8,607 bases of DNA from positions 1 through 8,607 of the forward strand of contig QMYL01000031.1 in the NCBI GenBank assembly GCA_003662645.1, in the 5' to 3' direction. The notes beneath the pieces were generated by a model that made no database searches, was not told where the DNA came from, and saw nothing but the letters and a program-made list of their open reading frames with translations. Made by a program: the position numbers and the translations under genes. The stretch comes from Candidatus Bathyarchaeota archaeon (lineage in GTDB: Archaea > Thermoproteota > Bathyarchaeia > Bathyarchaeales > B26-1). Shown piece after piece: positions 1 through 6,148 of this stretch (positions within the stretch are counted from its first letter, which is position 1; each line of letters opens with the position of its first letter).

Positions 1-2854
1 CCCACACAACCGTTACAGCTGGGGACTCCACAAGCAACGATGCGACGGCTCCGCCAACCGAGAGCGTATCGACACCCTCAGTCAGCTCTGGGAAGGCCGT
101 CGTGTTTAGGTTGGTTGTGTCGTAGACCCTACCCTCAGCGTTCGGTGACCATGTTACGTTGTAGTAGGATGTGTACATGTTGTACCTAGTCTTCGGAGGC
201 CATACGTCGTCTCCCTCGAAGAGGAGGCTCCCACCCTGCTTAACCCATGCAGCCACAGCCTCAGGCGGCAGTAGTTCACTTAGGGACTCTGGATCCAATA
301 GGTCTGGTATGTAGATTATGTCTATCCCCTGATGTTCTAGGACGTTCTTTGTAACTGGATAGGTGTAGTAGCCGTACACTATAACTTGGGCTTCCTTGTC
401 GTCCTCAACCGTGCTGTTGTCTGAGCAGACGGTTATGTTTACCTCACTGACGGATAGACCCATCAGCCCCCTGTAGCTGTATGGCCCAACGTATGGGCCA
501 GCTATCACATTGCCCTCCGCATCATAGAAGGTGGCGTTGTCGCCAGACCCTTCTAGGCTTATGGAGACGTTAAGCATCATGTAGTCGGCGCCGGGGTCGC
601 TTATCATGGTGCTGTTGCAACCGGCCGCGTTGGCATAAACCTCCAACTCTGGGATGAAGGGCAGCCAGAAGCCGAATGGTTGTAATGAGTACATGTAGGC
701 GTCAACTCTGAAGCCCCAATCCGTAATCGAGTAATCGGTATCAAGAACTATGTAAACGGTGTCTCCTGGGACGGGTGGGGTCCAGACATCCTCGTAGTAT
801 CCGGTGTATGAGATTATTAGGTTCCGGTCTTTATCGAATATGTGGATGTAATCAAAATACTCTTCTACTTCGATCTTTTCGAAGTGAACTTTGATGCTTA
901 CGGCTCCAGGATGAGTTATCGTATATTCCATCCACATATCGTCATAGTATGGGTGCGGTGATTCAACCGGCTCCTCAAGCTCAACATAGCGCCAGGGCTG
1001 AGCTTCTTCCAGCTTCTCGCTTAATGTGATCGCGTGCATCCCCCGGCTCATCAACTCCTCGCCTAGGATGCTGTATCTGTCCAGTCTGGTGTACTTGTCA
1101 ACGAGTAGGGTTAGGTTACACTCGAAGTCTCGTGGAAGCAGCGGGTGCTCGCAGACGCGGTTGGAGACGTTCATCATATACGACTCAGTCTGGTCGTATA
1201 TCCCCTTCGGAGCATTCTCCAACAGCTCATATGCCCCGCCGACGTTTATCAACCCGTGGCCCTGAACCATGGCTGGATATCCAAGGTCTAAAGCCGACTC
1301 TGTTAGGGCAGCCTTTATGGCTTCTGGAGTTGCACCCGGGAAGGCGCTCAACAACAGCGCGGCTGCACCCGATGCATGCGGGGTGGACATGCTCGTTCCG
1401 CTGGCGACTACATAGAACCAAGCGTCAAAGAATGAAATTCCATACCACCACTCAAACAAGTCTTGGTATGTGTCGTAGTATGCGAAGGCTGCCATAACCA
1501 TGTAGCCTGGGGCCACAACGTCAGGCTTGGCTAGGAGGTGCATCTCGGGAGCTCTAGGCTCCTCTCCCTCGCCTGGAGCTGTTGAGGCTTCGCCCTCCCC
1601 CTCACGTGGCGCCACTAGGGCTGGGCCCCTGCTGCTGAAGTCTATGACTCCAGGCATACCGCTTGGGCTTGTCTCTGTTGAGGCCCCGACTGATAATACC
1701 TCTGGGAGTCCACCTGGGAATGCCACCGTGGACCTAGCTGGACCCGCATTTCCAGCTGCAGCCACGACTAGGACTCCCTTCTCCGTCGCTGCTTTGATGG
1801 CCTCATGCTCGGCTGGTGAGTATTCTGCCGCTCCAAGGCTCATGCTTATTACGTCTGCGCCGTGGTTTACTGCCCACTCGATCCCAGCTATTACCCAGCT
1901 TTCCCATCCCCATCCTCCGGATGATAGTACTTTAACGTCCAGTAGGTATGCACCTGGGGCTACACCCCTCTCGACTCCTGGACCTACCGTCCACCACCAC
2001 CATCTGGGGTGTTCGGTGGTGTACTCCTGGCTTGCAGCTCCTGTTCCGGCGGCTATGCTTGCCACGTGGGTTCCGTGCCAGTGTATGTCCCATAGATCGG
2101 CTGATTCATCTGGGACAAAACTTACCTCACCGATGACCTTCGGGTCTAGTGTTGTTGGGTCGTCGTCCATGTCGTCTAGGTCTGGGTGGCTCTCCTCTAT
2201 ACCGGTGTCGAGTATGGCTATAACCACACCCTGACCGGTGTATCCGAGCTCCCAGAGGAATGTTGCGTTTATGTCGGCTGTCGTCTCATTCAATAGGTAG
2301 AAGCCGTCCATGTATGGGTCGTTTATCGATGCGTTCATCGGCGTAACTATGGAGTTGCAGGCTAGGGTTACCTTCACATCAGGGAGAACTGAGATCACGT
2401 ATGGTATCTCGGATATGCCCTCTATATCCGCAACCTTAACGGTCGCAGAGACGTAGGGAACCAGCTTATAAACGAAGTGAACCTCAGCGTCTTCGGGTAA
2501 CATATCGGCAAGAAGTTCCTGGTACCCATCCTCAACCCTTATCATGACGCGTATCCTGTCCTCGGGTTGAAGTTGGGCGATATCATCCTCAAGGCTCTTA
2601 GATATCTTCCCTATAACATCCCATGGTATTAGGGGAGCTGCGGCTCCCTTACTCTCGGCTGCACCAGCCTCGGTTGATGGCGTCCCAGCAGGTTCGGAAC
2701 CGGCCTGATCCGCTGTTGCACCTCCGGTTGGAGTTTCAGCTGTTGCTGAGACCGCCACAAATGATGTGATTGGAAGTCCTGAGAAGATCAGTAGGGCTAC
2801 CAGTAATAGGCATAGTATTCTACTCGACATTTTTATCATCCTTGCATTTTCCAT
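1..2854 (-). CDS. Secreted subtilisin-family (S8) serine protease, C-terminus cut by window edge
   Basis: This is an exported endopeptidase; 951 codons lie in the window with no stop, so the C-terminus is missing. Order of parts: signal peptide (about 1-36, basic start then a Leu/Ile/Phe-rich core), Ala/Gly/Thr/Glu-rich linker (37-75), I9-like propeptide (about 100-165), and the S8 domain. The catalytic set is complete: Asp216 (ILDTGI), His260 (WHGTHVA), oxyanion Asn369 (AAGNAGPA) and Ser488 (SGTSMSTPHASG). A CUB-like beta domain follows at about 638-720, then an alpha/beta region from about 824 ending in QGGSLLFEGDD, which resembles ThuA/DUF4350-type amidotransferase-like folds. Twelve N-x-S/T sequons fit an extracellular glycoprotein. 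Oddities are a WWWW run (285-288) and a Gly/Glu-rich insert between SSRGP and KPDVVAPG. I chose the ATG at 2854 because GAGGT lies 8 bases upstream and an in-frame stop lies just beyond; ATGs at 2839 and 2830 are alternatives. The protease call is near certain; the C-terminal domain names are inferred from pattern. Confidence 0.93.
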   Translation of the reverse strand, partial: MENARMIKMSSRILCLLLVALLIFSGLPITSFVAVSATAETPTGGATADQAGSEPAGTPSTEAGAAESKGAAAPLIPWDVIGKISKSLEDDIAQLQPEDRIRVMIRVEDGYQELLADMLPEDAEVHFVYKLVPYVSATVKVADIEGISEIPYVISVLPDVKVTLACNSIVTPMNASINDPYMDGFYLLNETTADINATFLWELGYTGQGVVIAILDTGIEESHPDLDDMDDDPTTLDPKVIGEVSFVPDESADLWDIHWHGTHVASIAAGTGAASQEYTTEHPRWWWWTVGPGVERGVAPGAYLLDVKVLSSGGWGWESWVIAGIEWAVNHGADVISMSLGAAEYSPAEHEAIKAATEKGVLVVAAAGNAGPARSTVAFPGGLPEVLSVGASTETSPSGMPGVIDFSSRGPALVAPREGEGEASTAPGEGEEPRAPEMHLLAKPDVVAPGYMVMAAFAYYDTYQDLFEWWYGISFFDAWFYVVASGTSMSTPHASGAAALLLSAFPGATPEAIKAALTESALDLGYPAMVQGHGLINVGGAYELLENAPKGIYDQTESYMMNVSNRVCEHPLLPRDFECNLTLLVDKYTRLDRYSILGEELMSRGMHAITLSEKLEEAQPWRYVELEEPVESPHPYYDDMWMEYTITHPGAVSIKVHFEKIEVEEYFDYIHIFDKDRNLIISYTGYYEDVWTPPVPGDTVYIVLDTDYSITDWGFRVDAYMYSLQPFGFWLPFIPELEVYANAAGCNSTMISDPGADYMMLNVSISLEGSGDNATFYDAEGNVIAGPYVGPYSYRGLMGLSVSEVNITVCSDNSTVEDDKEAQVIVYGYYTYPVTKNVLEHQGIDIIYIPDLLDPESLSELLPPEAVAAWVKQGGSLLFEGDDVWPPKTRYNMYTSYYNVTWSPNAEGRVYDTTNLNTTAFPELTEGVDTLSVGGAVASLLVESPAVTVVW

Positions 2855-2862
2855 CTTTTAAA

Positions 2863-2867
2863 ACCTC
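2863..2867 (-). promoter_or_regulatory. Ribosome binding site of the protease gene
   Basis: On the minus strand the bases read GAGGT, 8 bases before the ATG at 2854. This spacing supports the most upstream of the three in-frame ATGs. Confidence 0.6.
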
Positions 2868-2888
2868 AAACCTATGTTTTAGGTGTTA

Positions 2889-2899
2889 GGATATAAGAT
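2889..2899 (-). promoter_or_regulatory. Possible box-A promoter element of the protease gene
   Basis: The minus strand reads ATCTTATATCC here, an AT-rich box-A-like element. A start about 26 bases downstream would fall near 2868 and give a short leader that still carries the GAGGT site. The stronger TTTATATAA at 2962-2970 is nearly symmetric and could also serve this strand with a longer leader. The assignment is by inspection only. Confidence 0.35.
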
Positions 2900-2961
2900 T
2901 TTCGCTTAAAACGGATTCAAGTATGGAAAAGCTTAAACCTCGATAAATTGATACGGTCAGA

Positions 2962-2970
2962 TTTATATAA
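2962..2970 (+). promoter_or_regulatory. Box-A/TATA element between the divergent genes
   Basis: TTTATATAA is the best TATA-like sequence in the window. Read rightward, it would place the transcription start near 2992, well upstream of the small exported-protein gene at 3121. That implies a leader of about 130 bases, or a separate short transcript. Its near-palindromic form means it could also work leftward for the protease. Confidence 0.5.
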
Positions 2971-2984
2971 ACTAAGCCGAACCT

Positions 2985-3041
2985 TCAAAGGATGGCGACC
3001 GCACCGGTTGCATCTTTGGTGTATATCAGCAGTATCCACCA
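2985..3041 (+). other. Two adjacent stem-loops in the leader region
   Basis: Two inverted repeats lie back to back. The first (2985-3019) pairs GCGACC at 2995-3000 with GGTTGC at 3006-3011 around a 5-base loop. It extends outward through GAT/ATC and CAAA/TTTG with single-base bulges, about 13 pairs in all. The second (3017-3041) pairs TGGTG with CACCA, then ATA with TAT across one mismatch, around a 7-base loop. They share bases 3017-3019, so they may be alternative structures. They lie directly downstream of the 2962 TATA element. I recognise no known riboswitch or guide-RNA family. Pairing was judged by eye. Confidence 0.35.
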
Positions 3042-3048
3042 TGGGTGA
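2992..3048 (+). other. Possible leaderless 18-codon mini-ORF
   Basis: ATG at 2992 opens MATAPVASLVYISSIHHG followed by TGA. The ATG falls about 26 bases after the centre of the TATA element at 2962-2970, where transcription would be expected to start. That would make it a leaderless message, a common arrangement in archaea. It could be a leader peptide for the gene at 3121. So short an ORF can arise by chance, and it overlaps the stem-loops described separately. Confidence 0.15.
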
Positions 3049-3052
3049 GAAG

Positions 3053-3064
3053 TCCTTTTAAGGA
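3053..3064 (+). promoter_or_regulatory. Second possible box-A element or short inverted repeat
   Basis: TCCTTTTAAGGA is an inverted repeat with a 2-base centre and contains an AT-rich TTTTAA core. As a box A it would start transcription near 3085, about 36 bases before the ATG at 3121. As an inverted repeat it could instead be a regulator-binding site. The sequence does not decide between these. Confidence 0.3.
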
Positions 3065-3110
3065 ACCACACGCCACGTAAACCTTGAAAATTTGAGATAG
3101 AGATGAAAGG

Positions 3111-3116
3111 GGGTAT
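3111..3116 (+). promoter_or_regulatory. Ribosome binding site deciding the start at 3121
   Basis: The bases read GGGGGT, followed by four bases and the ATG at 3121. The site lies inside the alternative longer reading from 3103, which argues against that start. Confidence 0.55.
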
Positions 3117-3120
3117 AATC

Positions 3121-3645
3121 ATGAAGACGAGCAGTAAGATCCTCATCATGCTGGGCGTAATCCTTATAGTTACCCTACCGCTCCTAACGAGTGGCGCCAT
3201 GATCGTCAACGCCATGAATGGCGACTCAGCCGCTGAAGGCTACATGCATAAGGGGTTCTCCCGGAGGAGGCCGCTCATCGTCTGCAGAGTGAGGGCTAGA
3301 ACCCTATGGTTTAGGTCCTTCCTCAAGGGAGCGTCGTCCGTTGAGTTGGATGGCTCTGTGGTAACGCATTACAAGAATATACTCGTAATCTCAACCTCTG
3401 ATGGGGAGCTCAACATAATACTCCCACCGGTGTGGAGGGATGGCTCTGAGGTTATAAGGCTAGAGACAATGTTCGACAATTACCTCACACCTAACGAGGA
3501 GGTCACCATAAAGGCTTTGCAGAGAACATACACGAATGATGAGGGTGTGAGCTTCACCGTTATAATAGCTTACGAGATAACGAGCGAAGCTGGCGGATAC
3601 ACGGTACACGCCGTTCTGCCCTTCAACATAGACACCAGCGGATGA
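3121..3645 (+). CDS. Small exported or membrane-anchored protein of unknown function
   Basis: I do not recognise this 174-residue protein. Residues 5-27 are strongly hydrophobic (KILIMLGVILIVTLPLL) after a Lys-bearing start, so it is a signal peptide or N-terminal anchor. A basic stretch follows (about 40-65, including FSRRRP). Residues about 75-170 alternate hydrophobic and polar residues as in a beta-rich fold: VELDGSVV, ILVISTSDGELNIILPPVW, EEVTIKA, FTVIIAYEI. The pattern recalls a small OB-fold-like barrel, but that is inference. I chose the ATG at 3121 because GGGGGT lies just upstream; the ATG at 3103 would add six residues (MKGGII) and encode the Shine-Dalgarno itself. The gene is divergent from the secreted protease, so both products likely act at or outside the membrane. 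A partner, chaperone or inhibitor role is possible but unsupported. Confidence 0.8.
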   Translation: MKTSSKILIMLGVILIVTLPLLTSGAMIVNAMNGDSAAEGYMHKGFSRRRPLIVCRVRARTLWFRSFLKGASSVELDGSVVTHYKNILVISTSDGELNIILPPVWRDGSEVIRLETMFDNYLTPNEEVTIKALQRTYTNDEGVSFTVIIAYEITSEAGGYTVHAVLPFNIDTSG

Positions 3646-3664
3646 GAGAAAAACCTACCCCCAC

Positions 3665-3670
3665 TTTTTT
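3665..3670 (+). terminator. T-tract terminator after the small exported-protein gene
   Basis: Six T residues follow a C-rich stretch 20 bases after the stop codon at 3645. Archaeal RNA polymerase commonly terminates at such U-tracts without a hairpin. The next gene has its own promoter-like element at 3741, consistent with the unit ending here. Confidence 0.5.
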
Positions 3671-3740
3671 ATGTCTGAAACCGTTAATGTTGGCTATACT
3701 GCGGGTTATAGAGCCTCAACCATCAAATTCCGAATCGATA

Positions 3741-3749
3741 GTTTAAATA
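3741..3749 (+). promoter_or_regulatory. Box-A promoter of the seryl-tRNA synthetase gene
   Basis: GTTTAAATA is a good archaeal box A. A start about 26 bases downstream falls near 3771, which gives a leader of about 17 bases containing GGGGGAG and leading to the GTG at 3788. Its position inside the longest open frame (from ATG 3671) is the main reason to reject that upstream start. Confidence 0.6.
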
Positions 3750-3787
3750 CTCTTATTCAGAATCTTAACTGGATGGGGGAGAATCCA

Positions 3788-5080
3788 GTGATAGATGTGA
3801 AGCTGATCAGGAGCAACCCAAACCTCGTCAGGGAGAACATAAAGAGGAGGAACGACCCGGAGAAGCTGAGGGCTCTAGATGAGTTCATCGAGTATGATAG
3901 GAGGTGGAGGCTTGCCCAGACAAGGATCAACGAGCTAAGGAGGAGGAGGAACAAGATAAGTAGGGAGATAGCCAAGCTTAAGAGGGAGAAACCGGACATC
4001 GACATCACACATCTATTGAGGGAAGCCGAGAAAGTACAGGAAGAGATAAAGGGCTTGAGAGATGAGGTTAGGAGGTATAAGGAACTCTCGAGGAACGCCT
4101 TGATGAGGATCCCGAACCTCCTCCACGAGTCGGTTCCATATGGCAGGGATGAGTCGGATAACGTTGAGATTAGACGTTGGGGTTCTCCCCCTAAGTTTGA
4201 CTTCGAGCCTAAGGGCCACCTAGAGATCGCACTAGACCTCGGACTTATAGATGAGGAGAGGGCTAACAAGATCTCTGGTTCGGGCTTCTACTTCCTTAAG
4301 GATGAACTCGTCCTCCTCGACTTGGCCATACAAAGGTTTGCAATAGACTTCCTGATGGAGCGTGGCTACACCCTTATAGAGCCCCCATACATGCTTCGCA
4401 GGAAGCCCTATGAGGGCGTAACTGACCTCTCAGACTTCGAGACCGTTATGTACAAGATCGAGGGTGAGGACCTTTACCTGATAGCTACAAGTGAGCATCC
4501 GATAGCCGCCATGTTCATGAATGAGACCTTGAACGCGGATGACCTACCAATCAAGATTGTTGGTATAAGCACAAACTTCAGGAGGGAGGTGGGAACCCAT
4601 GGGAAGTACACGAAGGGCCTCTTCAGGATGCACCAGTTCAATAAGATCGAACAGTTCATCTTCTGCCTCCCTGAGCAGTCTTGGGAGCTGCATGAGGAGC
4701 TTCAGTGGAACTGTGAGCAGCTGTACCAGAAGCTTGGGTTACACTATAGGGTTGTAAACGTCTGTACCGGCGACATAGGGACGGTTGCCGCGAAGAAGTA
4801 TGACACCGAGGTCTGGATGGTTGATGGAAAATTTAGGGAGGTCGGTTCGAACTCGAACTGCACAGACTACCAAGCGAGGAGGCTGAACATAAAGTATAGG
4901 GAGACTCCCGGAAAGCCTCCTAAGGGGTTCGTCCACACCCTGAACAGCACAGCCCTAGCGACAAGTAGAACTATGATGGCGATATTAGAGCACTACCAAA
5001 GGAGGGATGGAAGCGTCGTTATACCCGAGGCCCTTAGGCCATACATGAACGGTATCGATAAGTTGGAGAGGAAAGAGTAA
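3788..5080 (+). CDS. serS: Seryl-tRNA synthetase
   Basis: This class II cytoplasmic enzyme charges tRNA-Ser (and tRNA-Sec where present) with serine using ATP. The 430 residues match the usual length of about 425. The start MIDVKLIRSNPNLV matches the family N-terminus. Residues about 28-104 form the charged coiled-coil arm that grips the long variable arm of tRNA-Ser. TSEHP at 234-238 corresponds to the serine-pocket TxE region. Motif 2 begins at NFRRE (263-267) and runs through FRMHQF. The EVGSNSNCTDYQARR segment and motif 3 (from 386, with Arg394 in ATSRT) complete the active site. It is the common type, not the rare methanogen type. GTG at 3788 is chosen from GGGGGAG 6 bases upstream, the box A at 3741 and family alignment; the open frame runs back to 3671, but those 39 codons look untranslated. 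It probably heads a two-gene unit with the sugar kinase. Confidence 0.97.
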   Translation: MIDVKLIRSNPNLVRENIKRRNDPEKLRALDEFIEYDRRWRLAQTRINELRRRRNKISREIAKLKREKPDIDITHLLREAEKVQEEIKGLRDEVRRYKELSRNALMRIPNLLHESVPYGRDESDNVEIRRWGSPPKFDFEPKGHLEIALDLGLIDEERANKISGSGFYFLKDELVLLDLAIQRFAIDFLMERGYTLIEPPYMLRRKPYEGVTDLSDFETVMYKIEGEDLYLIATSEHPIAAMFMNETLNADDLPIKIVGISTNFRREVGTHGKYTKGLFRMHQFNKIEQFIFCLPEQSWELHEELQWNCEQLYQKLGLHYRVVNVCTGDIGTVAAKKYDTEVWMVDGKFREVGSNSNCTDYQARRLNIKYRETPGKPPKGFVHTLNSTALATSRTMMAILEHYQRRDGSVVIPEALRPYMNGIDKLERKE

Positions 5081-5084
5081 GATT

Positions 5085-5090
5085 GGAGGT
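5085..5090 (+). promoter_or_regulatory. Ribosome binding site fixing the TTG start of the sugar kinase
   Basis: GGAGGT lies in the 18-base gap after the serS stop, 8 bases before TTG at 5099. It is the only good site near the N-terminus and makes a TTG start convincing. Confidence 0.7.
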
Positions 5091-5098
5091 TACTATCT

Positions 5099-6070
5099 TT
5101 GAGTCCCGAAGTTGTCGGTGTAGGCGAAATCTTGATAGACTTCGTCTCTACGGAACCCGTATCCTATGTCGAGGCTTCAACCTTCCAGAAGTGTTTCGGC
5201 GGGGCTCCGATGAACACCCTAGTCGGGGTTTCCAGGCTCGGCGTGAGCAGCGGGGCCATAACCGCCGTCGGCGGCGACCCCTTCGGCAGATTCCTCATAC
5301 TCGAGCTTGAGAGGAACGGAGTTGACACCTCACAGGTTAAGGTTAAGAGGAAAGCTAGAACCACCATAACCTTCGTTGCCAATGAACCCGAGACCGGTGA
5401 GAGGACCTTCCTGTTCTACCGGGAGCCGTGGATCAGTGGGACCGCCGACAGCCTCCTAGAACCCGATGATATAGATTATAATTACATCGCTGGCGCTAGG
5501 ATACTCCACGTCTCAGGCTTCGCCTTATCCCGGAACCCGTCTAGGAAGGCCGTGTTCAGGGCCGTTGAGTATGCAAGGGAGGCTGGCGTGAGGGTCTCAT
5601 TCGACCCAACCTTGAGAACCGATGTCTGGAGCTCTACTCGAACTCTAAGGAGGACTTACCTGAGGATTTTGAGGCTCTCAGATGTTGCAACCTTCTCGAG
5701 GGAGGAGGCTGAGTTCATCCTTGGAACAGCCGATCCAGAGTTGGCTGCCAGAAAGGCTCTCAGTTACGGCGTCGATCTAGTTGGCGTTAAGCTCGGCTCG
5801 GAGGGCTCCATGCTCATGACGGGTGACGGGGCTAAGCTATACGCCCCAGCCTTCAAGGTGAGAGCTGTAGATACCACGGGGGCTGGAGATGGATGGAACG
5901 CTGGCCTCCTCGTTGGGTTGTGTAGGGGCTGGAACCTAGAGGACTGTATAAAGGTTGCGAATGCGGTTGGCGCTCTAGTTGTCACAAGGCGTGGAGCCAT
6001 AACCGCCTTACCTTACAGGGAAGAGTTGAACAGGTTTCTGGAGGAGCATGGTGTAGACTTCAGGGTTTAG
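5099..6070 (+). CDS. PfkB-family carbohydrate kinase, substrate unassigned
   Basis: This is a ribokinase/PfkB-superfamily enzyme that transfers phosphate from ATP (or another donor) to a sugar or related hydroxyl compound. Its 323 residues are typical. The first signature is FGGAPMNTLVGVSRLG (33-48), followed by AVGGDPFGRFL. The second is DTTGAGDGWNAGLL beginning at Asp258, with the anion-hole glycines and the catalytic base Asp264. GVKLGSEGSML just before it is the usual strand and turn at the nucleotide site. The GGAPMN form of the first signature leans towards fructokinase-like members. 2-keto-3-deoxygluconate kinase, ribokinase or a nucleoside kinase remain possible, and I see nothing that decides. 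TTG at 5099 is the start, set by GGAGGT upstream. It follows serS by 18 bases and is probably cotranscribed; the functional link to tRNA charging is not obvious. Confidence 0.92.
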   Translation: MSPEVVGVGEILIDFVSTEPVSYVEASTFQKCFGGAPMNTLVGVSRLGVSSGAITAVGGDPFGRFLILELERNGVDTSQVKVKRKARTTITFVANEPETGERTFLFYREPWISGTADSLLEPDDIDYNYIAGARILHVSGFALSRNPSRKAVFRAVEYAREAGVRVSFDPTLRTDVWSSTRTLRRTYLRILRLSDVATFSREEAEFILGTADPELAARKALSYGVDLVGVKLGSEGSMLMTGDGAKLYAPAFKVRAVDTTGAGDGWNAGLLVGLCRGWNLEDCIKVANAVGALVVTRRGAITALPYREELNRFLEEHGVDFRV

Positions 6071-6088
6071 AATCGCCGTGATGTAAAG

Positions 6089-6097
6089 TGTTAAATC
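6089..6097 (+). promoter_or_regulatory. Possible box-A promoter of the DUF4438 gene
   Basis: TGTTAAATC is box-A-like. A start about 26 bases downstream falls near 6119, which is the first TTG of the longer open frame; that position would be the 5' end of the message rather than a codon in use. The leader to TTG 6149 would then be about 30 bases. Readthrough from the sugar kinase gene is also possible, because no clear terminator separates them. Confidence 0.35.
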
Positions 6098-6134
6098 GTC
6101 CGTCTTGGTTATTCTTCATTGTGGCTGAGTCTTA

Positions 6135-6146
6135 GGGGGAGTGATC
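6135..6146 (+). promoter_or_regulatory. Extended Shine-Dalgarno of the DUF4438 gene
   Basis: GGGGGAGTGATC resembles GGAGGTGATC, the full complement of the 16S rRNA 3' end, and includes the GTGATC part usually not conserved. The GGGGGAG core ends 7 bases before TTG at 6149. This strongly favours 6149 (or the next codon, TTG 6152) over the earlier in-frame TTG at 6119. Confidence 0.65.
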
Positions 6147-6148
6147 AA

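Noticed and set aside
1527..2234. Long plus-strand open frame opposite the protease
   Set aside because: Its product is low-complexity Ser/Pro/Thr sequence with no ribosome site. It lies antisense to the catalytic core, whose Asp/His/Asn/Ser motifs are unmistakable on the minus strand.
2971..3100. tRNA or other known structured RNA in the divergent region
   Set aside because: There is no GGTTCRAAYCC T-loop and no cloverleaf. The stem-loops present match no RNA family I recognise.
3757..4269. Minus-strand open frame opposite the serS coiled-coil region
   Set aside because: It is a Ser/Leu-rich mirror of the Arg/Lys/Glu-rich serS codons, with no recognisable motif.
3788..5080. Methanogen-type (rare) seryl-tRNA synthetase
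   Set aside because: The N-terminal coiled coil and the common-type motifs 2 and 3 are present, so this is the widespread form of the enzyme.
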